Shown here one piece after another: positions 21,907 through 36,900 of a stretch of 64,000 nucleotides of DNA (the first letter of the stretch is position 1; each line of letters starts with the position of its first letter). Origin of the DNA: Chamaea fasciata. Lineage: Eukaryota > Chordata > Aves > Passeriformes > Sylviidae. Made by a program: the position numbers and the translations under genes. The stretch covers positions 14,777,307-14,841,306 of the forward strand of contig JARCOQ010000016.1 of NCBI GenBank assembly GCA_029207755.1. Direction: 5' to 3'. The notes beneath the pieces are model-generated. The model saw only the letters and a program-made list of their open reading frames with translations. It made no database searches and was not told where the DNA came from.

Positions 21907-24900
21907 ATGGAGGTCCCTGCGGGGATGACTGCTGGGAAGGAGCCCACTGCCGCAGCTCTTCACAGTGTGTCACAGGCAGTACCAGTACATATCACGGTCC
22001 TGAATGCGCAGGGCCTGGTACAGTTCTGAAAATATCTCTACTAATTTAAAAAACAAGGGCGGAGCGATTCTGTGTGCACAGGGATCCCCTGTGAGGGCAG
22101 GTGGGGGGGGTGATAAGGCTAAAGGAAGGAGTGGTGGGAGTATCAGAGGTTCAGCAATGCCACACTGAGGCTTCCTCCTCCCCGCTGAGGAGTTCACACA
22201 GAGGAAAAAGCTTCTGAGGCACATATATTGGGGAACACACCTCCCTGGCAGCAGGCCAGAGATACTGGGCTGAAATGCCTCCTCTCTGCCTCCTCTAACT
22301 GTATGGAAATGGCAGGGTTTTTAAGTAGAACACAGCAAAAATATGATCAGTGAGACAAAAACCTGTGAAAGGACACATTGGGTGTAAAGCCAGATTTTCA
22401 TCCCAGCTCCAGCTGTTTAAATCATATTGAAAGCAATAGGGTGGCTCTGGTTTTAAAAAGACAGTGAATCCAGTTCAAGGCTATGAGCTGGTGCCAATCA
22501 AACCACCACTGCTGTGATTTCCATGTGATGCACCCAGCTGTCCTTAAAGTCTACCAGAAGAACTGGCATTTGGGAGGGAATGTGAAGGAGAAGCTCAACT
22601 CCTGCTGCAAGCAGAAAAAAATGCAAATCCCTGCTTCTGCTCCAGCAGCAGACAGAAAAAGCAATCCAAAAGCACCTGCTTGAGGCTTTCACATTGTAGT
22701 ATTGAAGTACCTCTTACACTGATGGATTCAGCAAACAGCAGCTTAGGTGAGGTATGAGGTGAGAGGAGGATAAACAATGCTGGGAAGAAAAGACTCCTGG
22801 ATTGATTGCATCTGGAATGTTGCTTTGTGGTTCTGATTGCTCCACCGTGAGAAAGGGCTGTACAAAAGGGAGGAGGGGTTACAAAAGGGCAATAATCACA
22901 GCAACAATATGAAAAAAAAAATCCGGCTGTAAGAATGTGGAATCCACTTCTAGCTATAAGTGTGGAATCTGCTTAATTAGAGGCAATGTAGAGAAGGATG
23001 AGAGAGGAGTCTTGGATAATTAATGGTACAGGGAAAGGTTAATTGGATTCTTCTGTTTAGCCATTCATAGGATGTATGCTCAAGGAGACAGTGAGAAGGG
23101 CTGAAAATTAAAACCAAGTGAAAGAGATCTCTTTTTGTGTAAGAACCAGCATGGAACTAATTACCCCAGTGACAGGGAGAAAGGGAGCTGAGGGCAGGTT
23201 AGACATCCCTGTGGCTCAGCACTAAGGGAAAGCTGGGTTTGGGTACAATGGTCCTTGTGTTCAGCCACTTCTCTGTGGATTGAGAGCTAAACTGTGTTTC
23301 TGCTGCAGGGAGCCCTTTGGTACCTGCTGCCCAGCACTTCCTCTGCTGTGGAGGTGCCCGATGCTGCCCATGTAGGGCCCCACTGCCATGTGCTGTGCCC
23401 TCACTGTCCCTCTCCAGCCCTGTTTAAGCCCCTCTGTTTAGACATTTGAAATTCAAAGTAAAATCTGAATGTCCTCATCTCTGATTAATGCAAGTGGTAT
23501 GAAGGTGGTGTAACAATAAACTGCAGAGCTCTCAAAAAGCTTGCTGGAGCCCTTACTTTGATTTCACAGAACTGTGGAATCATTTAGGTTGGAAAAGGCT
23601 TCTAAAACCTTTAACCCAGCACTGCCAAGGACACCACTAAAGCATATTCCCAAGTGCCACATGCACGTGTCTTTTGCACACTTGGAGGGATGGGAACTCC
23701 CCCACTTCCCTGGGGAACTTGTGCCAGTGCTTCACCATCCTTACAGTGAAGAAATTTTCCCTAATAGCCAACCTAAACCTCCCCTGGCACAACTTGAGGC
23801 TGTGTTCCCTTGTCCATTTCAGGACATTCTGCACCACATGACATCCACAGGTGTCCTGTGAGCTCATCCCTGTAGCTCAGGAGCTGCTTTCTTAGGAGAC
23901 AGCAAAGGTCTCAAGCTTCCTGGAAACACAAAAATATCAGTGGAGTATTTTGGGATTTGTTTTAGATGAGTCTTTCCTGAAGTGAAGCCTGAACCTCCCT
24001 ATCTCCCCTGCCACAGTGCCTGATAATCTTTGGGGCATCGCAGCATGGTGATTTCCCTCCTAAAGACAGGGAATGGTGAGGCCTCAGTGTGACCAAGCTC
24101 TGCTCCTCTTCCCCATTCCTGTGGTGGAACTGACCCCCACTAGTGAGCCCTGTCCTGGTCACTGACCTGAGCTGCTGCCAGAGGAACTCTGATCCTGGCA
24201 TGCTGCCACTGAGCCAGCTTCTCACTGAGCTCTTTTTTTTGACAGAAAACTCTCAAAAGCAAGGTGCTGATTACGTTAGTGCGTGTGGAGTACAACGGAG
24301 CAGTGCTGGGAGACTCCTCCAAGACCGGTGTCCTGCCAGATGGGACGGCAGAATACGACTTCAGCACGAGCTTTGAGTACAGCCCTGATGGGCCCAACTC
24401 CTTGGATGTCCTTGTGCAGAAACCACTGCTCTGTAAGTAGCTGGTGCCAGATCTTCCACCTAGGAGCTGGGTGCTGTTGCTGCAGGAGTCACTGGTTCAG
24501 GAATAGCACTTCAGCAGCAGTGGTGGGAGGCTCTCAGCACTTCTTGTCCATCTCTGCCAGCTGGAAGAATCCCCTTTCATGTTGGCCCATGCTCCTTTGG
24601 CTTTGCTGTGCTTGTCAGCCTTGGGAGGTGAAGAGGAGTATGTGCCAGAGCTCACACAGACCCTCCCTGGTGCCTGACCTGCTGGTCCAAGGAATTCTGC
24701 CAGCTCCTCTCTTTTTATCTCCCTAGTGACAGTGCTAGAAGTGGTGCCAAAGGAGAAGAAAACACCAGAGAAAATCACTCCTCTTGGCCAAGCTGTGGTG
24801 GATCTTCTACCTCTGCTGCAAGGTACAATACTGAATTCCACAGCCTCCATGACCACTCCTTGCTCCCTGGCACTTTCTGATCTCTGCTTGTGGACCCCTG

Positions 24901-27900
24901 ACTACAATTTATTTCCTTTGGACAAAGTGACCTTCATGGGTCGGCAAAATCTGATTTGGGGGGGAGAAAAGGGTAACTCAGCATTCAGAATTAGACTATG
25001 ATTTTGTCTCATGTGAGGTGTCCCTGCCCATGGCAGGGGGCTAGAACAAGATGATCTTAAAGGTCCCTTCCAACCCAAATAATTTCATGACTATGATTCT
25101 TTGCAGAGGCTCTCACTTCAGGCTGTTCTCATTCCTATTTCTTCCCAGGATCGCGTTCACTGAAGGTCTTTGCTCCTTTGTATGCAGTGTCTGCTTCCCC
25201 ATCAGAGATGCTTCACCCTGAGGCCATGGTATGTGGAATTTGGAACTGTTCCTTCCCTCATTCAGCTCTCTGCTGCTTTTTAATGGGAGAGAGAACATGA
25301 CTCAGCTGCCTGGCTCATCACGGATGTGGTACAGCCCTATATGTTACAGGCTTAGAAGCCTTTCCCGCTCCCTCTGACGTCTGTCCCTACTTCCCTCTGA
25401 TAGGTGAGGTTGTGCTGGGAATTGTTAATGTGTGCAGCTACCCAACTGCTCTGAAAAAAAATAACAAAGATGGAAAGCACAGTGCTGAAAACCCCCCAAA
25501 AGGCAACGGCAGGGTCACCTGCCCAGCTTTATTAGCCTTCCTTTCTGCAGATAAAATGTCTGAGTCCATTATTGTGCAAACTCTGACTGCCTTTTCCTGC
25601 AAGGTCCTTATTCATTCAGCAGGTTGCAAAGTACCCAGTGACTAAAACGGGGAATGAAGTATGAGGTTGGGAAAATGTGTCCGATTTTGCTCCTGAGCCT
25701 GCCTGCAGTGAGCACCGGGAGCAAACTGGAGGGTGGATATCCCATTAACAGCTCTGTGTTTAGGAGGAGTTCACAGCGAGCAAGGTGGGGGGGCACTCAT
25801 TAGGGAGGATAAGTAATAAATGCTAACCAGCTGGTTTTCCCTTACACGCCATCCATCCAGGGCTGGGACAGGTAATTAAAGGCTGCACACAGAGCATGGA
25901 GATAGGGCAGAGGCAAAGCTGTGGCTCTTTGAATCACCAGGGCAAAAGCATCATTTTCCACCCTTGATGTTCTTTCTCTGTGACTCCTTTCATGAGACCC
26001 TGCCTCTTTTTCCACAGCTCATTTTGAGAGACCCTTGGGGCATGTGCCATACCTCAGCCAGGCTGTGATTTAAACAAACAAATACCACAATTGAGCCAAA
26101 TTGGTCCTGAAATTCCTTTCTGTGCTGGGCTGTTTTCTTTTACATCGGAGATGAGGCACAAGATAACATTATATGTTCTGGCCTTGGGTTTCTGCTTGCT
26201 TCTCCCTAAGAGCAGGCAAGTTATAATTGTCTGTTTACTGGCTCAACTTTATCTTTGTCTCACAGGGTGGCCTTGAAGTGACAGTAAGCACCAAAGAGCT
26301 CCTGCTCTCTGCCACCCAGTTCTCAAGTGGGAACCTCCTGAGCCTCACGCTGGAGGCAGCTTATTCTGTCCCTGGCGCCTTTACTGCTGACGCCCAGCAA
26401 AACTGCATGGTTTGCTTGGAAATACCAGCAGCTGGTGAGGTGAGAATGGTCCAGGCACAGTGACAAGGGGTTTGGCTGGGTCTGGGTTGTTCTCCCACCT
26501 CATGGAACAAGTGTCCAGGCACGTGGGGTGCACAGCTTCCGTGCTTGTGCACCAGCAGCCTTTGTTGGGAGGGCTTAGAGTCTCTGTGGTGTGATGTGTT
26601 TCTTTAACACAAACAAAGGTCTATTTGGAAGGATTTGGATTCAAACTGGCAGGGTTTTTTCCACGTGGCTCTTTATTTTTTTTCCATTCTTTGTATGTGT
26701 GTGGTGGAGTGCATTTTCTAAGCCAGGCACCCTGGACTGTTGCTTTGCTTTGTTATCCCAGCTTGGAGCAGCTGGCTCTTGCTCCTGCTCCTGTTAGAAA
26801 TGCAAATCCTTTGTTTCTCATGTTTCTTCTCTAGAAAGAGTTCCCATTGCTCTTCAAGAATGGCATCCTGAAGGCTGCTGGCAAAAATGAACCATTGCCC
26901 CGGCCCAAACACTGGCCCCTTGGCCCTATCCTGGCCCCTGATGCTCTGAACATACCCAACTCCTTCATTGTTGGTGGGCCCTATGAAGATGAGGATGGAG
27001 AGCTCACCAAAAGCGAGGTGAAGGACTGGCAAGTTTGGAAGAGAACCAGGGACTGAGCGACTTGATATGAGAGGGCAGAGGGTGGTCACTGTGCAGTGTC
27101 CAGCACAGAGGTGGTTCTCCTGAGACAGCAGACATGCTGACTCAATGCTGGAGACATCCCAAGGGAGAATGTGGCAGGTCTGGTCCCAGGAAACACCCAC
27201 GCTGAGCTGCTGGGCTGGGAGCTGTGTTATCTCCCGTGAGCCAGGCACTTACTCCTGATGGTGTCTGCAGGAAAGGCTGTCAGCCTCCCTGCAGGGCTGG
27301 CCTGGCTACGGGCACTTGGACACCTCTGTCTGACTCACATTCTCTCCCGGGGACACTTCTGAGGATGATGCAGGCTGTGGAGTTTGCTGTCCTGGCTTCG
27401 ACTGCACACTGTTTCTCACAGGACAGGGAATTTAGGATCCAGGCAGAGAGCGCCAGGAGGATCGTGTGGGACACGGAAAGGCGCTGTTTCCTGGATGCTG
27501 CTTCAGTGGCCATGTAAGGGACCTGAGTGACCCAGCCCAGAACATGCTCAGAATGACCTGAGGCACGGAGCAGCAACGTGCAGGTGCTCTTGGACCACTT
27601 AGGGGTCAAACTGTGGCTCTGCCTCACCTCCCATGGCTGCTGTGGCTGTCTCTTGGCCACAAGTGTTCCCCTGAGCAAGGGCTTAGCTCTTGAAGTGACT
27701 TGAACTGCTGGCAGCAATTTTGTTCTGCTGTGCTGGGAGAAGATGAATTGGATGGAGCTGCTGTCTCCAGGCCACAAATGCTCTCTCCTGCTGCCAGCAT
27801 CTGGGGCTGGGGGCTGGTCTCTCCACAGTTTGAAGGAAGGGGCAGTAGTTATGGTGAGAAGACATGGAATAGAGTGGTGTGCACAGCTCTCCTCTGAGCT

Positions 27901-30900
27901 GCTAATTAAGTTTTTACTGAATCCCAAATACATTCAAACCTTTCACTCCATGTGGGCACTCTTCATTTGCTTTTTTATTGGATAAGTGTTGCCTTTAGCA
28001 GCTCCAGATATGCTCAAGATCAGGATGAGTGTTCCATTTATCTTTGAATCCTGCTATTTTCTGGCCTCAGCTGCATCATGGCTGTGCATTTCACAGCCAA
28101 ATTACTCCTTGTGTGGAAATACTCATTTCTATCTTATTTGATTTTTAAAATCCTTTTCTCTACACATCCATCCACCTGCCTGCTGGTGTCAGAGTCACCA
28201 GCCACATTGACTGCAAGCTCATGATCCACTTGCTCTCTACAATTCAGGTTTTGTACCAAAGTTAATCACATTCCTTCTTACTTATTTTGAAGTAACTAGT
28301 GGAGAGAGAAAACCCAGTGTGTTACTCTCACAGTTGTTTTAAAGCTGGCTGTGGTATAAATGCACACAGCAATGGGTAGAGGAGAAAACCCAGTCTGCCC
28401 CAAATCACAGTGTTCTCATGGCCTGAGGGAGTTTGCTGAGGGAATAGGGTGAAGCAAACCCAAGAGGAGCTGCTGGAGCACAAAGGAGGGTGGTGGGGCT
28501 CTCCAGCTGGGTTTCTGCATCTCCTCAGTGCATCCTGCATCTGCTTTGTGTCCAGCCTGAAGAAGAACATTGCTGAGCACCGCCACTGGCCCGTGGAGCT
28601 CTGCAGGATGTCCATGGCCTCAGCTGGCAAAGGGAAAACCAGCAAAATGGACAAGGTAAAAGTGGGGTCTGGCTTGTGGTGGAGCATTGCATTATCAGGC
28701 ATTTTCCTCTTGAGGCCTTTGTGATACCAAAATCACCCTTGAAGCTGCTAAAGTGAGCCAGAGAGCAGGAGGCTTTGTAAAAAATCAGCTTCATAGGGCT
28801 GTAAAATAGATCCTGGGTCATAGTTTTTCCTTACAGCTCTTACTGATGGTCTGTGGTAGCTTATTGGAAAGGGGACAGGGAGAGGGAGGCTTTTAAAATC
28901 ACAGAATAGTTTGGGTTGGAAGGGCCCCCAGACCCCATCTCCTTCCAGCCCCCAACACTTTCCACTAGACCAGGTTGCTCAGAGGCCTGTCCAGCCTGCC
29001 TTTGAAGAGAATTAAAAGTTTTTCACTGAGCTGATCTTTGGCCAGTGGGGTTTTAGAACAGCTTGAAGAAGTTCATGCATTTTTTTCTCAGGCTGTAGGT
29101 AAGTTATGCTTTTGCATCTAAACCAGGGTGGTTTAACAGAGAAACAGCCCCATAGAGAATGGGTCTGCTCCTGGCAGCTGGTCGTGTGAGAGCTCCTAAT
29201 CTATCCCAGGGCAAAGCCATATAAGTTGGTGTAAATCCCTTTCAGCACTCACCAGTGCCAGGATTTTGCAGCTCTGATGATGATCCTTCTAGCCAGGCCT
29301 CCCACACCTCCTAAGCCACTTGGTTTCTGTCCAACCTGAGATGCACAACTCTGGGTCACCTGTATTTCCAACCACAGAGCTGATAATCTTCCAGCTGTAT
29401 CTCCACAAGACCATCCTGAGGAACAGCAAAGTGCAGGAATTAGAGAGAAAAGCTGCCCCACAGGAATTGGGATAAAATTAATATTCTCCATATGGAATGA
29501 CTCCAGTGTATTCATCCAGGTTGTCTCGGCTGTGTGCCAGTGACAGAACCATGGGCTCATCAGGTGCATCAGTGTGGCCTCCTCTTAATGAGACTGGTGA
29601 CCTTGTTCCCTTAAGGAGAATAACAGCCTGTTCAGGATCTCAGTCCCTTGCTCTGTGTTTCCAGGGAGATGAGGACAAGCAGATTGCCTTCCATGGCGTG
29701 GCATATGTCAACATGATGCATTTGCTGTGCCCTGGGGTGAAGCAGATCCGAGGGGCCTTCCGTGTCTTTAACTACCAGGACAAAGAGGTGTTTCAGAAGG
29801 TGAGAGCAGCAGGCTCTGCTCCAGCTCTGCAGCTGGGTTTGCTCTGAGGGGTTGGGAGCAGGGACAGTGGACAGAGAATGTTTGGGAGCAGGTAGGGTGG
29901 ACAGAGGATGTTTGGAAGCAGGCAGGGTGGATTGGGGGTGTTTGGGAGCAGGCAGTGTGGACAGAGGATGTTTGGGAGCAGGCAGGGTGGACAGAGGATG
30001 TTTAGGAGCAGGCAGGGTGGACAGAGGGTGTTTGGGAGCAGGCAGGGTAGACAGAGGGTGTTTGGGAGCAGGCAGGGTGGACAGAGGATGTTTGGGAGCA
30101 GGCAGGGTGGACAGAGGATGTTTAGGAGCAGGCAGGGTGGACAGAGGGTGTTTGGGAGCAGGCAGTGTGGACAGAGGGTGTTTGGGAGCAGGCAGTGTGG
30201 ACAGAGGGTGTTTGGGAGCAGGCAGGGTGGACAGAGGGTGTTTGGGAGCAGGCAGTGTGGACAGAGGATGTTTGGGAGCAGGCAGGGTGGACAGAGGGTG
30301 TTTGGGAGCAGGCAGGGTGGACAGAGGGTGTTTGGGAGCAGGCAGTGTGGACAGAGGATGTTTGGGAGCAGGCAGGGTGGACAGAGGGTGTTTGGGAGCA
30401 GGCAGGGTGGATGATGTGCTAGTTGGAGCTGGATCTGAACCTTGAGTGCCCTTCTGGTGATGGAGAAAAGTAATGCTACAAGCTTTAAGGTGCAGGTTTC
30501 TCCAAGGCAGGGGATTTCTGGCAGGGGGTGAGCAGGTCTGGGGACTAAGAGAGGCTTTGAATCTCACTCCACTCCCTCCTATGCAAGCATGCTCCACTCT
30601 CCCCAGTCTGGAACATGGGCAAGGGAACTGTGTTGCTGGGAAGAGCAAACAGCGGCTTTAAAAGGATCGCGTTACCCCCGGCAACCACCAAAAAAGCTGT
30701 CACTGGAGCTCTTTCAGCTCTAGCTTACCGAGTTTTGTCTTTGCATTTTTCCCTCTCTGTTACTAAGAGTGACAGTTACATCTCCATTTTCCCACAGTCT
30801 ATCCCTCCTGGAACAGACCTGAGCTTGTTTCAGGAGGGCAGATGTACAGCCTGGTTTTACCACCCATGTTCCCTGTGGGACTGTGGTCCAGGTGCAGGGG

Positions 30901-33900
30901 CTGGGTGAATTCCAGCCCTTCTCCTGCCTCCCTGCTCCCACTGGCTGCTGCAGAGCTGGACTGGGCATGAGTGTGTCTGCTGGGCTCTGCTTCCCTGCCC
31001 TGAATAACGACCCCTTGGCTGCATGGTGCTGCTTGTCCTGTGCCATTTATCTGTCACAAGTGAAGTCCTTCTCATTCCCCAGGTGCTTTGGGTTGCCTCT
31101 TGGTCTAAAGAGTTTCCCTACAGCTGCTCCATCCTCTCCTCAGGATCCCCATAACTCTTGCTAGCCCAATTCCTGTAACCAGGATGTGTGGGAGGGAACA
31201 GCCTGTCTAGGTGGTCAAACACTGTGTAAACACACAGTCTGACAAACCCGTTCCTTGCAATTCCCTGGCGTGTGTCAGGGAAGCTGCTCCACACCAGAAA
31301 ATGAGCTGGGAGCCAAGAGATGCTGTTAGGCAAGTAGGGATCCCCAAAAATGTGTGCAGCAGGCCTGGTGAGAGTAGCCAGATTCATCCAGCAGCCCTCA
31401 TCACCAGGCAAGTCCATAGCTGTGAGGCAGGTCTAGGATCCCACCAAGAATTCAGGATCATGGATCTGGGTTCCAGCATGTTCACCATGTATCTCAGGCA
31501 AGGATCAAGGGCCAGTCCTCAGTGAAAACACAGCTCTGAGGGAAGATGGAGAGACCCCCACTGAGTCTCATAGTCTAACCTGAGGATTCGCAGCTACACA
31601 GGATCAGAGCTGGCCTGGAGCACCAGCAGCTGAGCTCTAGGAGAGAATGAGGTTACAAAACCTCTTAATGCATTTAAGACTCTGACAATGTGTTTTGTGA
31701 TGAGAGAGGTTAAGGCAAAGGAGTGAGGAAGCCTGCTCTGTCCCTTGATTCTCTCTGTTGCCTCTGTTTTTCAGACCAGATTTCAGCACAGTATTTTCCA
31801 GGACCGCAGGTCACAGCTCAGTCTGGCCAGGGAAGGGTTTCAGACCTCTCCTGCTTCCAGAGCTGCTCCCAGTAAGGCTCTGAAGGAAGAGAAAGATTCC
31901 AGTGCAACGGTAAGGTCTAGGGAGGCACATGGCACCATGGCTGCTCTGTTTCTGTGTCACAGGAAGTTGGGACATGCAGGAACCAGGGGTGAATGCTGTG
32001 TTGCCTCAGCCACCTGATTATCCCAGACTCACAGAATCTCCTCAACATGAAGGGATCCACAAGGACTGTTAGTCCAACTCCTGGCCATGCACAGACACCC
32101 CAACAATCCCACCCTGCGCCTGACAGTGTTGTCCAAACACTCCTGGAGCTCTGGTAGCCTTGGGGTCCTGACAGTGCCCAACCACCCTCTGGGGGAAGAC
32201 TCTTTCCCTGATTTTCAGCCTAATCCATCCCTGGCACAGCTCCAGCCATTCCCTCAGGTCCTGTCACTGGTCACAGAGAGCAGAGATTGGAGCTGCTCCT
32301 TGTAAGGAAGCTGCAGCTTTCCCTTATCTGAAATTGTAGGACATGCTGCCTGAACAAAGGTACCATCTCACACCCTGAGCTTGCAAAGATTCGAGATTTA
32401 TCGAGTCTGAAACAAGAGACATCTTTTCTTTTTCCTAATAGTTACTCAACCCATCCAAAATCCAGTTGTCAGATGGCAGTGGAGAATCTGAAAATGTCAC
32501 AAATCTCAACCTTGAAGGATGGGTAATTATGTCTCTCCAAAGAGAAGGAGAGACTGTAGAGCATTGCTGTGCTGGTGTCTCACACCTTTCACACAATTAA
32601 ATTCCTCAAGAGTGAGTTGGACAAGGGATGTTTTACGTAGATGCTGTCCCAGAGTTCTTCCAGTGACGTCCACCTGGAGAGCAGACTGGCACTGGGCTAG
32701 AAGGTCACTGTAAATTGTCAGGCATTTATTTAAATGATCCCTTCATATTTTGGCTTTTTTCTCTGGAATGCACATTCATTCTGCAGGCAGATTGATTATC
32801 TGGGCTCTCTCCTTTTCCCTAGCCTGGTTTCTCGAGCTGGATTTTGCTGCTGTAACTCATTCCGAGGGTGGGTTATAAAACAAGCTGGATCTCTGCAGTT
32901 TGGAGATCTGTGGCTGTGTGCTCAGTATTTCACTGTGCCAGCACTGGCTGCAGACAGCATGACACAGGGAGCAATGTTTATCTCCACAGCAATACAGCGA
33001 GGCAGGAACATTCCTGGTGATGGAGATAAAGCTGGACAGGCCCTTGGTCCCAAAGCGGCAGCGGGAGGAGCTCGTCCGGCGGTGCGTAAGGATGGGCTGT
33101 GGGGCTGACAGCTCCTCTCTGCTGGGTGGAGAGAGGCTTGTACAGCAAACCCCCTTTGGAATACTCCATAAAGAGGGCCTGAGACAAAGCCCACAGGAAT
33201 CAGGGGGAGGATTTGGCCAGACTGCTTTAGACGTGGCATCTGGTGTGTTGGGAAAGCACTTGTTCATCCCAGCTGGCATCTCCCTGCCATTCCTCTCAAA
33301 ACAAGAGACATCAGAGCAGCACAACAATGTCTGTGTTCCTGTCTGGGCTTTGTTTCCCTCTAATCCCCATGTGCTTGCCGCTTACATGTGACGTTCAGTG
33401 GCTTGGTCACTTCTGGCCACCAGCATGGACTGCCCTGGGTAGTGCTGCTGTTGCTTCAGCAGAGCATTCTCTCATTTTTAGCCTTCCAGAAGTTTTCTCA
33501 CAATGAAACCCATTCCTTAGCTTTTATGTTAGTTTTCATGTCATTCTGCTGCAGAGCTGCTCTTTCATCTCTGCTGCTTTGAGACTTCCAGTTCCTGTCC
33601 AGTGGCAGCCCTGCTGTGTTATGGGTTAGAAAGACATAAAACATCTAGTTTATGGAATAAAAAAAAGTAGAAAATGCATCAGGTTCATAAAGTATAGGAC
33701 GTGCAGGTTTATGTCTCTCTCAAACAGAAATATCATTCATTCGTTGAAGGTTTGTGTGTTGTCCTCATTGCTCCCTGCTGTCTTCCAGGGGGAACAGGCT
33801 GAGGAAGGTGAACCCAGATCTTTTCCTGGCCTATTTTATACATTTCTACTCTTCGGCAATGTGTGTGAATTCAGTGTAACTCCTCCTTGTTCACCTGCTT

Positions 33901-36900
33901 GTGTGCACCTGAACGAGGCCTGTGGCACCTTGGCTTGGTGGGATGGATTATGTTCTGAGGACTGAGGGTGTTCTGGTGTCCAGCAAGCAGGAAGTGTTGA
34001 AAAAAATTTAAATTAATTAAGGCTGGTTTGGCACCAGGGATTTTAATTCCAGAATCCCAAAATGATTCACTTTTCAAGGGACCCTTGAAGGTCACCTGGT
34101 TCAATGTTCATGTTCAAGCAGGGCTCCCCAGAGCACAATACTCTGTGTCCAGGTGGTTTTTGGATATATCCAGGGAAGGAGACTCCACAGAGAATTGTGC
34201 TCCAGTGCTCAGCCACCCTCACCTTAATAAAACCTTGGTTAAAAATATGCTAATCCTAATGAAAGGTCATTGTAACTCCAGCAGAGGCCCAGGCAGGGCT
34301 GTGTGGTGTCTGGGGATCAATGTGTGGCCAAGGGTTGAGGTGCCACAGCCAAACTGGGTGACGTTGGAACTGATAGATCGGGTGCTCTGGGCTGTTTAGT
34401 GACCAAATTCTACAGAGCTTTCCTCAAGGTGGTTCCTTCCTTACACCTGTTCTGCAGAACCAGGATACAGCTCTGCTGCTCCAGCAGAGCGCTTTGGGTT
34501 AGCAATAATGTTAACCCTGTCATGACAAGCCACAACCATCAGTTGTAGGGACCTGTTCACTCTTGGCCTGACACGTGAGGTTTCCTCCCAGGTGCCTGTG
34601 GGATGGCAGGGTGGAGCCCTCACACCACACAAGCCAACATCCCTGCCAGTGGATCTACTGATCTCCCCTCTGCTCTCACTGACAGGGTCAAGGAGCTGCT
34701 TCCTCTCCGCCCTGCGCTGCCCCGCCGGACACAAGGAGCCAGGAAGGTATGTGTGAGAGCCTGTGGCCTTGCCACCATCCTGCCATCCCACCCTGCCCTC
34801 ATCCCTCTCCCACAACAGAGTCTTCATTCTCAGCCCACAGCAGCGTGGGGATGAGGTTTGAAGAGGACAAGGGCGCGGAGCCACAAAGGTGCTGAAGGGT
34901 CTAGAAGGGAATAGAGCAACATGAGGAGTGGTGAGGTCACATGGAATGTTCAGCCTGGAGAAGACAGACTGAGGGTAGAGCTCACTGGGGTCTGCAGCTT
35001 CCTCACAAGGGGCAGCTTCTGCTGTCTGTGACCAGTGACAGGACCCAAGGGGACAGCTGGAGCTGTGTCAGGGGAGGTTTTAATGGATATTAGGAAAAGA
35101 GTGGCTGGGCACTGCCCAGGCTCCCCAGGGAATGGGCATGGCCCCAAGGCTGCCAGAGCTCCAGGAGTGTTTGGACAACGCTCTCAGGGATGCACAGGCT
35201 GGGCTTGTTGGGGTGTCTGTGCAGGGCCAGGAGTTGGACTCAATCTTTTTGGATCCCTTCCAATTCAACATATTCTATGAAATACACAGAAAATGAAACT
35301 TCTGTATGTGTTATCTCCACAGCAGTGTGCCTTGGGAACCCATTCATCACTCGTGTTCACATCCCATTCAAAGGAAAGTGATAAAGAGATGGAGCAAAGG
35401 GAGGGAAGGCAGCCACGGGGGGATGTTTGGAAGGAAATGGGATGCTGGGAAAAGAAGCTACCAGAACCTTATATTTATATCCTAGGCAGTCCCAACAGTC
35501 TTAGACCAGCCCCTGTGCTTCATCAGACTCAGACAAACCTGAACAGAATCAGCCCTGACCTTTCTCAGGTCACCAAGAATTTTTGAGGATCAAGATTATG
35601 GAGATTACAGGTTCTGCTGAAGAGGGCTGGCCATGGGTTTTAAGGCTCCCAGTAAATGAGATATATTTTACTCACAGCCAATTATATTGCTATAGGATAG
35701 ATAGCAGTGATTGGAATACTGGGTTGTGATGGAAAATCCTAGCAGGAAGGAGCTCTTTTATGTTTACCTGCAGATATTTTCTCAGCCCTCAGGCGTGGAC
35801 AGGAAAGGATGTGTGACAGACTAATTGAGACTTGAGTCAGGTGGAGTTAATGGGAGGCGTGGGCTGTGGCAAATCAAATACATATCAAGGTTGATTGCAT
35901 AAGTGGCTTGTGAAATTTATTTATTTCTTTCCTAGGCAGTGGAAGATTATCACAAACGTATCACCAATGTTGCTGTTGACATCCTGAGGGAATACCACGA
36001 GCTTTTTGGGAAGCAGCTGCCTGACCAGGGAGCCATAGACCACAAAACCCTGGAGGAACAAAAGTGTCAGCTCAACTACCAGCTCAATACCTCTGGGAAA
36101 TACTTTGCTTTTAAGGAACAGCTTAAGGTGAAGTCTCCTTTGTGCTTTTTGCCTTCCTACTTGTCTTGTCCTGACAGTTTCTCAATGAGGAGCTGCTGTT
36201 CCATGGTGGTAACTCAGGATGATGTGTGGTGCTCCAGAATCCTTTCCTGCCACCTGGAGCTGTTGCAGTGGGTACTGAGGGGACAGGATTCCCCTCTAAT
36301 GGAGCAGGCACCAAGCTGCTTTGGTCCCACACCACAAGAACACTTCCTCTCAGTGGGAGCTATGCACATCCATTTGCCCCATGCTCATAACCTGAGAAAG
36401 GCAAAGCTGGCTGCTCTCACATTCCCAGTCTGCCCCGGCAGGGAAAGGAGATTCATCCCTCTCAGCTGCTCAGCCTCAGCCACACTCTTCCTGGAGACCC
36501 CCTTTCTGTCCCGAGGAGATGAGCCATCCATGTGCTGTCCCTAAAGACTGTGTCAGGGAGGTGGGAAAGGAAATCCCCCTTGCTTGCCTTTTTTTTTCTT
36601 TTAGTGGTGGGCTGGATTTATTTCTCACAACTAAACTGGAGCTTCAGGCTCTGTCTCTGTCTGATTACAGAGCTGGTGGGGGGCACAGGAGGGAATCTGC
36701 CTTGTCCAATGTCCCTTGTCCCCACAGTATTCTGTGGTGAAGATTGTGAGGGAGAAATACCTGAAGACCACAGCATTTGAGACCAAGGAGCAGCTCCAGG
36801 CATTCCTCAGTGAGCTCTACGTGTTCCTAGTGGACCACATGCACATTGCCCTGAACAAGGTAGGGGAAAATCTGTGCCTTGGCTTCACTGTGGGTCCAGG

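Noticed and set aside
29632..30648. Long open frames on both strands (up to 338 codons) over the 30-bp repeat, encoding [14 protein letters not shown] repeats
   Set aside because: A 30-bp unit keeps frames open automatically. The repeat lies inside a CFAP70 intron, has no splice support and resembles no known repeat protein.
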